Assembly (NCBI GenBank): GCA_002724975.1
Contig: PBQF01000046.1
Span: 1 to 10,305 of the forward strand
Length of the DNA stretch: 10,305 bases
From: Parcubacteria group bacterium
Lineage (GTDB): Bacteria > Patescibacteriota > Minisyncoccia > Phycocordibacterales > GCA-002724975
Direction of reading: 5' to 3'
Shown: in pieces, positions 1-6,109 of the stretch
Layout of the letters: every line of letters starts with the position of its first letter
Position numbering within the stretch: position 1 is the stretch's first letter
The notes under the pieces: model-generated
What the model was told of the DNA's origin: nothing
The model's input: only the letters and a program-made list of their open reading frames with translations
The model's database searches: none
Made by a program: the position numbers and the translations under genes

Positions 1-113
1 GTAATGGAGAAAATTCATTAATTGATATTGCTGAAGAAGTTGATACCTCAATACTTAACCTTATTGAAACATCGGAGAAATTAGAAAAAGCGGGTTTGTT
101 AACCTCTGAGTAA
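1..113 (+). CDS. C-terminal end of a COG4310/DUF4910-like protein (partial)
   Basis: Reading frame 3 is open from the left edge to a TAA at 111-113 and gives 36 residues. They begin NGENSLIDIAEEVD and end LEKAGLLTSE. The pattern DG/NGxxSLxDIAE, a helix, then a second helix ending in a 'GLL' turn is that of a small winged helix. It closely resembles the tail of aminopeptidase-like COG4310/DUF4910 proteins ('SDGxxSLLDIAERSGL...LxxxGLL'). Proteins of that family are uncharacterised and commonly sit in surface-polysaccharide loci, often next to AAC(3) homologues, as here. The catalytic-like part lies outside the window, so the family call rests on the tail and its neighbour only. Another winged-helix protein is possible. 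Confidence 0.5.
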   Translation, partial: NGENSLIDIAEEVDTSILNLIETSEKLEKAGLLTSE

Positions 114-180
114 GAGTAAAGAAATATATAATTAATTATGATAGCAGGAACGACTGGAAATAAAAATCAGAAGTGAACTT

Positions 181-987
181 ATGGCTTATAATTATAAAGA
201 TATTAAGAAAACATATAAAAGATTGGGCGTAGAAAGTGGTAAGACTGTTCTATTAAAAACAGACCTTAGGTATCTAGGCGCATATGACCATCCTGAGAGA
301 AATGAGGTCCTTTACGCTCATTTTAATGTTCTTTCCGATTTACTGGATTTAAATAAAGGTACCCTTGTAGTTTCTACAGCTAGTACGAGTTTATGCAACA
401 GTGATAGACCGTTTGATCTGGATAAAACACCCAGTGAACAGGGTGTGCTTACTGAGTACATTCGTCAAAGAACGGGAAGTATCAGAAGTTTTCATCCATT
501 TATGTCTTATTCGGCTATAGGGAAACACGCTAAGGCTATCTGTGAAGACGTTTCAAGGCATTCTTATGGGCCTGAAACGCCAAAAGCACGAATGCTGGAT
601 TTAGATACTCTATACGTTAGTATTGGGTTGCATCCACGTTTAACCTGTACGACTATTCATCATATAGAGCTGATAATGGGTGCTCCTTACCGATATACGA
701 AAGAATTTCTTCACCCTGTCGTTCGTAATGGGAAGATAAGATGCGAATGCTTTTATCTATATGTCTGGTATAAAGAGTGTAATTTAAAGAAAAACCGTAA
801 TATAAAGATATTTAACAATTTTCGCCAGTCGGGTGATGAGATAAAGGAGGAGATGTTGGGCAGGGGTAAAGTTTATTCATATTCTATGAATGATTTCTAT
901 AAGAGAACAACAAAGCTGCTTAGCAAGGATATTTATGCGTGGCTGGATAGAATTCCGGAAAACAAACCCTACTGTCAAACTAGATAA
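181..987 (+). CDS. AAC(3)-family N-acetyltransferase homologue
   Basis: This 268-residue protein matches the length and motif order of the aminoglycoside 3-N-acetyltransferase family (Antibiotic_NAT fold, acetyl-CoA dependent, cytosolic). Visible signatures are an FDLDKTPSEQGVLTE block (78-92), SFHPFMSYSAIG with His105 (103-114), SYGPETPKARMLD (128-140), a SIGL strand (147-150), and TIHHIELIMGAPYRY (158-172). The last contains the conserved His-x-x-Glu (His160, Glu163) and the PYR motif. The start is the ATG at 181 with only a weak AGAAG upstream. Members inside glycan loci probably acetylate an amino group on a nucleotide-sugar or another small molecule rather than a drug. That role is inferred from context: the preceding gene looks like COG4310/DUF4910 and a glycosyltransferase lies downstream. 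The acceptor is unknown, and nothing here shows antibiotic resistance. Confidence 0.85.
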   Translation: MAYNYKDIKKTYKRLGVESGKTVLLKTDLRYLGAYDHPERNEVLYAHFNVLSDLLDLNKGTLVVSTASTSLCNSDRPFDLDKTPSEQGVLTEYIRQRTGSIRSFHPFMSYSAIGKHAKAICEDVSRHSYGPETPKARMLDLDTLYVSIGLHPRLTCTTIHHIELIMGAPYRYTKEFLHPVVRNGKIRCECFYLYVWYKECNLKKNRNIKIFNNFRQSGDEIKEEMLGRGKVYSYSMNDFYKRTTKLLSKDIYAWLDRIPENKPYCQTR

Positions 988-1017
988 TTACTAATCAAAT
1001 TATAAATGAGAAAGAAC

Positions 1018-2475
1018 ATGAACATATTGTTAATCAGATGCCTTTTTAATTATTATGAAAACATAGATAACCATGCTATTGTGCATGAAGTGAGTCCTCC
1101 GATTGGTGTAATGTATATAGCTTCATATTTAAAAAAACATTTTAATAATTCGCTGAATGTTGAAATATTAGACTTAACAATAGAAAACCTGGATGAGTCT
1201 GTGTTGTCTCGTTTCAATCCGGATATTTGTGGTTTGAGTGGTTTCAGTACTACCTCATCTATAGTTCTCGATACGGCCAGGAAAATTAAGGAGTTTGACT
1301 CCAAGATAATAGTTGTTGCTGGAGGCCCATATATTTCTGCAGATTCTGAACATGCGTTACTTGATGAGAATATTGATTATGGTATTGTAGGCGAAGGAGA
1401 AGAATCACTGGCATTAATAATAGAAGCAATCAGAAGAAAAGAGCTTTCGGATATAAAGAATGTGGGAGGAGTTGCTTACCGACGATACGATAATGGCAAT
1501 GTTAATGTTGTAAAGAATCCTATGAAAAGGATTGGAAACCTTGATGAGTTACCTTTTCCTGCCTATGATTTAATCAAACTAGATAAGTATGCTGAAATTC
1601 CAGGCAGGCCAAAAGTAAAACGGAAAGAGGCCGTTCTTGTATCTAGCAGGGGTTGCCCTTATAAGTGTATTTATTGTCACAATATCATGGGGCAAGAAAC
1701 CAGGATGAGAAGTGCAAAGAACTTGTTTGATGAGGTATGTTTGCTTTATGAAGAATATGGAATAAAAGACTTCACTATTTTAGATGATATTTTTAATATA
1801 AAACATGATCGTGCGTTAGAATTTTATAATATGATCATCCGTTCTAATATGAAAATTAAGATTTACCATCAAACAGGGTTCAGAGCAGATATTTCCTCTG
1901 AAGAGTTGATAGATGCAGCTTATGAAGCAGGCGTTGTTATGCTTAATTTTGCGTTGGAAAGTGCTGTTCCCAGGATACAGAAGCTAATAAAGAAAAATGT
2001 AAATATTGAGAAACTTGACAGGATAGTTCGATATACTTGTGAAAAAAATATTATTGTTGGAGTGTTTGCTATGGCTGGTTTCCCATCAGAGACTTACGAC
2101 GAAGCCCTCAGTACAATCAGGTATTTGCAACAATTAGATAAGTTGACAATAGTTCATTTGTTTTTCGCTAAATATTATCAAGGAACAGAAATGCATAGGC
2201 TGGGCGTCAAAATGGGATTTTGTATAGAGGATTTGGAGGAACAGTATGAACATTGCTATGCAGCTACAACAACTAGCACCTCGACTATAAGCTCCGAACA
2301 ATTTCAAGTTTTAAAAGGAATATTTATTAAAGATGTTTTATTTAACAAAGCCAGGTTAATGCACGCAGAGAAAGTACTTCAATTCCATTATAGGGAAGCA
2401 GAAATAGATGAATTTTATTCAACTATATTTTCTAAAAAAATTACCAACCATAGAAAATATTTAAATATTGGTTAA
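1018..2475 (+). CDS. B12-binding-domain radical SAM protein (first copy)
   Basis: About 485 residues. The ATG at 1018 gives MNILLIRCLF, a normal start for the family, with a weak GAGAAAG upstream. An in-frame ATG at 1006 would add four residues but has no visible ribosome site. Numbering below uses 1006. Residues 5-160 form a cobalamin-binding Rossmann domain (PPIGVMYIASYL, GGPYISAD, YGIVGEGEESL) without the DxHxxG histidine, as is usual in radical SAM members. A linker (LDELPFPAYD) leads to a radical SAM barrel with SSRGCPYKCIYC; Cys217, Cys221 and Cys224 would bind the [4Fe-4S] cluster. Family members use cobalamin and SAM for C- or P-methylation, ring contraction or other radical steps. 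The substrate is unknown. Followed after 93 bases by a flavoprotein gene that could act with it. Confidence 0.9.
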   Translation: MNILLIRCLFNYYENIDNHAIVHEVSPPIGVMYIASYLKKHFNNSLNVEILDLTIENLDESVLSRFNPDICGLSGFSTTSSIVLDTARKIKEFDSKIIVVAGGPYISADSEHALLDENIDYGIVGEGEESLALIIEAIRRKELSDIKNVGGVAYRRYDNGNVNVVKNPMKRIGNLDELPFPAYDLIKLDKYAEIPGRPKVKRKEAVLVSSRGCPYKCIYCHNIMGQETRMRSAKNLFDEVCLLYEEYGIKDFTILDDIFNIKHDRALEFYNMIIRSNMKIKIYHQTGFRADISSEELIDAAYEAGVVMLNFALESAVPRIQKLIKKNVNIEKLDRIVRYTCEKNIIVGVFAMAGFPSETYDEALSTIRYLQQLDKLTIVHLFFAKYYQGTEMHRLGVKMGFCIEDLEEQYEHCYAATTTSTSTISSEQFQVLKGIFIKDVLFNKARLMHAEKVLQFHYREAEIDEFYSTIFSKKITNHRKYLNIG

Positions 2476-2568
2476 TAATCATATTTTTTCTCACTTCAGA
2501 GGATTCATTACGCACCACATTTTTTAATCGAGTAATTTCAATACACAAAGCAGTGTTTTAAACTAATT

Positions 2569-4089
2569 GTGAGCAATACAGTGAAATTATTAGGTGTATC
2601 GGGGAGCCTTCGTAATTTAAGGCATGGTAAGGGGTCAGATATTTTAGTTGAAGAAATAAATCAGATTCATACGCGTGAACACCTTATTGAATATCTTAGC
2701 AGTCAAGCACAGATATGTCTTAGTAGTTTTATAGAAGCCGGCAGAAAAGACAATAAGTCATTCGATAAAATACTTAAGAATTTAAAGAGGCTTCCAGGAG
2801 TAAATGGATTAAGTAATTCCGAGGTTCTTCTCGTCGCAGGTCTTTGGGCTGCAAAACAAAATAATGTAGAAATTGAGCATGTTAGTTTATCCGACATATT
2901 TGGAAATGAAAAGAATGCAAAAGAAAAAATATATTCCTTTCTAAATAAAATCAAAGAGGCAAATGGTATTTTGGTCTCTGGTCCAGTTTATTTTGGTGAT
3001 AGGGGATCATTGACTCACGATTTTCTTCAATTATTACGTGTAAACTCCAAACTGGTAAAGGATAAAGTTTTTGCAGGTATTACAGTGGGTGCAAAAAGAA
3101 ATGGAGGGCAGGAGACTACCCTTATTTACCAGATGTTGGATTTTATTAATATAGGAATGTTGGCTGTCGGAAATGATGCAGAGTCGACAGCTCAGTATGG
3201 AGGTACCGGACATGCTGGAGATGTTGGTGACATAGCTAAAGACTATTATGGTATTAATACTGCCATAGGCACTGGCAATAGGATCTCAAATGTTCTTAAG
3301 ATGATAAATTCAACAAAAGATACAGCTTTGAAGAAGAAGCCTAAAATAGGAATTATTGTCCTTCAAGATAAGAATAATAAGGTGCTAAATTATGTAAAAA
3401 AAACGATTATAAATTCTTATCTTTCCAAGGTTGCAGATTTTAGACTTTTGTATCTGGTTAATGAGAGTATTAAAAGTTGTATAGCATGTGACATTTGCCC
3501 GACGGAAGTCGATGATGATCGAATTTATAGATGTATTATAAAAAGCAAAAAGGATGTATTTTCTTCAATACATGAGGAAATGATTGATTTCGACGCTATT
3601 TTGATAGGTGGCTTTTCTCCAGAGAATTATGAATCTTTAAAATCAGTGTATCAGAAATTCATGGAGCGTACGCGCTACTTGAGAAGGAGTGATTATTTGC
3701 TATCGAACTATCTGGTCGTACCACTTATTTTTAAGGACGTAAATAGCCGTGAAAACCTGGAAACAAGAATTATAACTTCTATGATCCGTCATCACACAAT
3801 TATTTATTCCCCAATCATTTTTAATGAATTAGATAATAGACTGATTAATTTTGAGAAGGCAATTGGAGATTTGGAACAATTTGTTGAAATGGCGAAAAAG
3901 ATAGCAGTGGGGAGAATCAAATATAATGCTACAGCCCTAGAATATGAACATTATAATCCTGTGGGATATACGTTAAGTTCTGCCAAGGATAAGGATTTTA
4001 CTACAATTCAAAAACGCAAAACGGCTATGAACAAAAGAAGAGTCAGGTTTAAACAAATGTTAACAAGACGGGTTATTTATAATGGGTAA
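2569..4089 (+). CDS. tandem flavodoxin-fold NAD(P)H/FMN oxidoreductase with a cysteine cluster
   Basis: 506 residues appear to hold two flavodoxin-like (NADPH-dependent FMN reductase) domains. The first starts with GVSGSLR (9-15), the phosphate-binding loop, followed by SGPVYFGDRGSLTHDFLQ (137-154) and a glycine-rich GGTGHAGDVGD (211-221). The second starts near KPKIGIIVLQD (257-267) and carries SCIACDICP with Cys304, Cys307, Cys310 and a further Cys322. This resembles the Cys pattern of iron-sulfur flavoproteins, although the last spacing (11 residues) is longer than usual. Single-domain relatives are about 180-250 residues, so this looks like a fusion. It is probably a cytosolic redox protein. 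The start is uncertain: GTG at 2569 or GTG at 2581 (MKLLGVSGS), neither with a good Shine-Dalgarno site. Its 3' end overlaps the ligase gene by 8 bases, implying translational coupling. Electron donation to the radical SAM enzymes is inference. Confidence 0.75.
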   Translation: MSNTVKLLGVSGSLRNLRHGKGSDILVEEINQIHTREHLIEYLSSQAQICLSSFIEAGRKDNKSFDKILKNLKRLPGVNGLSNSEVLLVAGLWAAKQNNVEIEHVSLSDIFGNEKNAKEKIYSFLNKIKEANGILVSGPVYFGDRGSLTHDFLQLLRVNSKLVKDKVFAGITVGAKRNGGQETTLIYQMLDFINIGMLAVGNDAESTAQYGGTGHAGDVGDIAKDYYGINTAIGTGNRISNVLKMINSTKDTALKKKPKIGIIVLQDKNNKVLNYVKKTIINSYLSKVADFRLLYLVNESIKSCIACDICPTEVDDDRIYRCIIKSKKDVFSSIHEEMIDFDAILIGGFSPENYESLKSVYQKFMERTRYLRRSDYLLSNYLVVPLIFKDVNSRENLETRIITSMIRHHTIIYSPIIFNELDNRLINFEKAIGDLEQFVEMAKKIAVGRIKYNATALEYEHYNPVGYTLSSAKDKDFTTIQKRKTAMNKRRVRFKQMLTRRVIYNG

Positions 4090-5596
4090 AATGGAATATT
4101 GTTCGTTAAAAGAATACATTCTTGAAAAGTGCCATCATAATTATGAAAGCATTTTTATAAAAGAATTTGAAACTTCTAAAACCTGTACCTATGGCTCATT
4201 TGGTCAAGAAATTAGATCAGTTGCTTTGTACTTTAAAAAGGAAGGAATAAAAGAGAGAGAAACGGTTTTATTGCCAATGGAAAATACAATTTCTTCTCTT
4301 GCATTGTTTATGGGGGCAATTGTTTCTAATATTGTGCCTGTTCCTATAGCCAATGAATTTATTGAAAATGAGTTGAGGGCAATCGTGAAGAACACAAACA
4401 TTAGGGCTATTGTTGTTGCTCATGGGAAAAAGAAAGAATTACAAGTAGAATTTCCTTTTCCTATTCTTGAGTATGAAACACCTGCACAAAACATTCCAGA
4501 GGTAAATAGCTTAGGAAATGAGAATAGATTAGACGATATTGCGTACATTGCATTTACATCCGGATCTACAGGAAAACCAAAAAAGATTGCGATTTCCAAT
4601 TTAAATATGCTGGCTGAGATACAATGTATGTCTGACGCTTATGGTTTTGACAAATCTATTCGACACCTTTGTCTTTTACCAATTTATCATGCGTCCGGTT
4701 TGTATAGAAATATCCTTTTGCCATTCCATGTAGGGGGAGAGGTTGTCATAGTTTCAAAGTTTGTGGTGGAGGGATTTTGGAATATTATTGGTACAGAGAA
4801 AATAAATTTTGTGCAGGTGGTGCCATCAATTCTAAAAATGTTGGTAATGAATTGTAAAGAGACTGACCCTGATCTGAAGAATGGTTTGAAATGTATTGGA
4901 AGCGCCTCTGCTCCACATCCTGTATCGCTAATAGAGTTATTTGAAAAAAGTTTTAATGTTCAGATATGTCAAGGTTATGGGATGACTGAAGCTACATGTG
5001 GCATTACTTTGAACCCATTTGAAATTGGAAAAAGAAAGCTCGGGAGTGTTGGAAAACCACTAGAGGTAAATAAATTAATTGTATGCAATGAAAAAGGAGA
5101 AACATTACTTCCTGGTGAAGTTGGAAAAATTAAGATATCAGGAGATAATGTGGCAAAAAACTGCTTGAATTCTAAAAATGAAACATCTGAAAAGCAAAAG
5201 AGTGATTGGTTGGACACTGGTGATTATGGGAATCTTGATGATGATGGTTTTTTATGGATAGTTGGACGAGAAAGCGATTTAATAAAAAGAGGTGGTTACA
5301 GAATTGCCCCAAATGAGATAGAGGATGTTATTTGTGAAGCTTTTCCGATAGTGGAATCTGCCGTGATAGGAGTTCCTCATCCAATTCTAGGGCAAGACAT
5401 TGTAGCCTTTATCACTAAAAATACTAATGATAATATTTCTTCGAGAAAGGTAATAAGTCGAATAAAAACGATGATATCATCTTTTAAAATACCCTCAAGA
5501 ATATTATTTATTGAATTTATTCCCAAAAATGGTGTTGGGAAAGTAGATAGAAATAAATTGCTTGAATATTACACGGAAAGTGTAGGTAATTCGTAA
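4082..5596 (+). CDS. AMP-forming acyl-CoA/acyl-ACP ligase (ANL superfamily)
   Basis: 504 residues, the normal length of an ANL-superfamily ligase. All core motifs are present: the phosphate loop TSGSTGKPKK (159-168), GYGMTEA (298-304), DTGD (378-381), the hinge region VGRESDLIKRGGYRIAPNEIE, and the C-terminal catalytic lysine Lys487 in NGVGKVDRNK. The enzyme should therefore be adenylation-competent: it activates a carboxylic acid with ATP and passes the acyl group to a thiol. A freestanding acyl carrier protein lies 177 bases downstream and no CoA-pathway gene is visible, so ACP is the likelier acceptor, though CoA cannot be excluded. The start is ATG at 4082, inside the end of the flavoprotein gene; a second in-frame ATG at 4091 is possible. 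The acid substrate cannot be read from the sequence. Confidence 0.92.
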   Translation: MGKMEYCSLKEYILEKCHHNYESIFIKEFETSKTCTYGSFGQEIRSVALYFKKEGIKERETVLLPMENTISSLALFMGAIVSNIVPVPIANEFIENELRAIVKNTNIRAIVVAHGKKKELQVEFPFPILEYETPAQNIPEVNSLGNENRLDDIAYIAFTSGSTGKPKKIAISNLNMLAEIQCMSDAYGFDKSIRHLCLLPIYHASGLYRNILLPFHVGGEVVIVSKFVVEGFWNIIGTEKINFVQVVPSILKMLVMNCKETDPDLKNGLKCIGSASAPHPVSLIELFEKSFNVQICQGYGMTEATCGITLNPFEIGKRKLGSVGKPLEVNKLIVCNEKGETLLPGEVGKIKISGDNVAKNCLNSKNETSEKQKSDWLDTGDYGNLDDDGFLWIVGRESDLIKRGGYRIAPNEIEDVICEAFPIVESAVIGVPHPILGQDIVAFITKNTNDNISSRKVISRIKTMISSFKIPSRILFIEFIPKNGVGKVDRNKLLEYYTESVGNS

Positions 5597-5597
5597 T

Positions 5598-5663
5598 ATG
5601 AGTGGGAGGTGTCCACTCTGTAAAAAAGACCAGAATGATTTCCTGATACTTGCTTTGTGTTGA
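5598..5663 (+). other. 21-codon micro-ORF with a CPLC zinc-knuckle-like start (possible gene remnant)
   Basis: One base after the ligase stop, an ATG opens a 21-residue frame beginning MSGRCPLCKKDQNDFLI and ending at TGA 5661-5663. The Cys-Pro-Leu-Cys knuckle near the N-terminus resembles the first half of a zinc ribbon, as found at the start of several sugar methyltransferases and small zinc proteins. No second Cys pair follows. It may be chance, a tiny peptide, or the stub of a deleted gene. No function is claimed. Confidence 0.2.
5600..5618 (+). repeat. small inverted repeat after the ligase gene
   Basis: GAGTGG (5600-5605) and CCACTC (5613-5618) are perfect 6-bp inverted arms around a 7-base loop, just after the ligase stop. 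There is no T-run downstream (TGTAAAAAAG follows), so it is not a typical intrinsic terminator. It could stabilise or pause the transcript, or be chance. Confidence 0.25.
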
Positions 5664-5760
5664 ACTGACTCTCTAGACAAAAGAGGAGAGACTCTTTCGA
5701 AGCAATATATACATTCTAATAAGACTAACCGAAGGGGTTGGTGCTGATTTATATTTTACT

Positions 5761-5768
5761 AGAGGAGG
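5761..5768 (+). promoter_or_regulatory. Shine-Dalgarno site that fixes the ACP start
   Basis: AGAGGAGG sits 5 bases before the GTG at 5774, an ideal ribosome-binding arrangement. It decides the start against the longer in-frame reading from TTG 5738, which has no comparable spacing and would encode an extra 12 residues partly from the Shine-Dalgarno itself. Confidence 0.8.
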
Positions 5769-5773
5769 CTTTA

Positions 5774-6043
5774 GTGAAAAGAAAAGATATAGAAGGACGA
5801 CTATTTGTAATATTTGAAGATATCTTTAATCTCAATGGGGTGAAAATTGGCTTAGAGATAGGGCCGAAAGATTTAAAAGACTGGGATTCATTGGGGCATA
5901 TACGATTAATCTCTGCAATTGAGGAAGAGTTTAAGATAACAATACCTATTGAGTATGCGGTAAAATTTGATAGCTTCAATATGATATTAGAGTATGTGTA
6001 TGATAAATTAAGTAATGGATTTGAAGAGGAGCGCAACATATGA
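5774..6043 (+). CDS. acyl carrier protein (phosphopantetheine-binding)
   Basis: From the GTG at 5774 the product is 89 residues, a normal size for a freestanding carrier protein, with many Asp/Glu. The signature DWDSLGHIRLISAIEEEF holds the Asp-Ser-Leu attachment site, with Ser39 as the expected 4'-phosphopantetheine site. The rest fits the four-helix ACP fold: helix 1 (about 3-20), DSL helix 2, and the 'ITIP' turn. It would carry the acid activated by the ligase encoded upstream and present it to tailoring or transfer enzymes. It is not an obvious housekeeping acpP: no fatty-acid genes flank it, and it sits between an AMP ligase and a B12 radical SAM gene. Its TGA overlaps the ATG of the next small ORF (ATGA), giving translational coupling. 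Confidence 0.9.
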   Translation: MKRKDIEGRLFVIFEDIFNLNGVKIGLEIGPKDLKDWDSLGHIRLISAIEEEFKITIPIEYAVKFDSFNMILEYVYDKLSNGFEEERNI

Positions 6044-6099
6044 ATTTAAAGCCTCTAAATTATTTCGAAGACATGCTTAGAAGTAATACCGCTAGATGA
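6040..6099 (+). pseudogene. 19-residue coupled ORF, probable N-terminal stub of a second AMP ligase
   Basis: An ATG overlaps the ACP stop as ATGA and is preceded by AGAGGAG (6026-6032), so it should be well translated. The product is MNLKPLNYFEDMLRSNTAR, ending at TGA 6097-6099. The pattern hydrophobic-x-x-YFEDMLRxN resembles the first helix of adenylation/ligase enzymes (typically 'L-x-Y-hydrophobic-E-x-x-A-x-x-x-P-x-x-x-A'), and ligase genes commonly follow ACP genes. The best reading is a gene whose remainder was deleted when the radical SAM gene was joined on. A functional leader peptide that couples translation to the next gene is the alternative. The family assignment rests on very few residues. 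Confidence 0.4.
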
Positions 6100-6105
6100 A
6101 AGGAG
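6099..6105 (+). promoter_or_regulatory. Shine-Dalgarno site of the second radical SAM gene
   Basis: AAAGGAG lies 4 bases before the ATG at 6110 and shares its first A with the stop codon of the small ORF. It supports the 6110 start and suggests reinitiation from the upstream reading frame. Confidence 0.75.
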
Positions 6106-6109
6106 ACTC

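Noticed and set aside
128..139. Perfect palindrome ATAATTAATTAT as an operator
   Set aside because: It is low-complexity A/T sequence. A similar ATTAATTAT occurs at 10088-10096, but such strings are expected by chance at this composition.
181..987. Aminoglycoside resistance gene
   Set aside because: Family membership alone does not show drug acetylation, and the neighbours point to glycan or small-molecule biosynthesis.
2476..2568. Promoter or terminator in the 93-base gap before the flavoprotein gene
   Set aside because: T-runs are present, but I found no stable stem before them and no -35/-10 pair with good spacing.
5738..5773. Longer ACP starting at TTG 5738
   Set aside because: It would translate through the strong Shine-Dalgarno AGAGGAGG. 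The GTG at 5774 is ideally spaced and gives a normal ACP length.
5749..6039. Antisense ORF of 96 codons opposite the ACP, and the similar antisense frames at 1053-1304, 2703-2954, 4204-4401, 4975-5217 and 6909-7103
   Set aside because: Each lies wholly opposite a well-supported + strand gene, has no recognisable domain or ribosome site, and is the kind of shadow frame AT-rich coding DNA gives.
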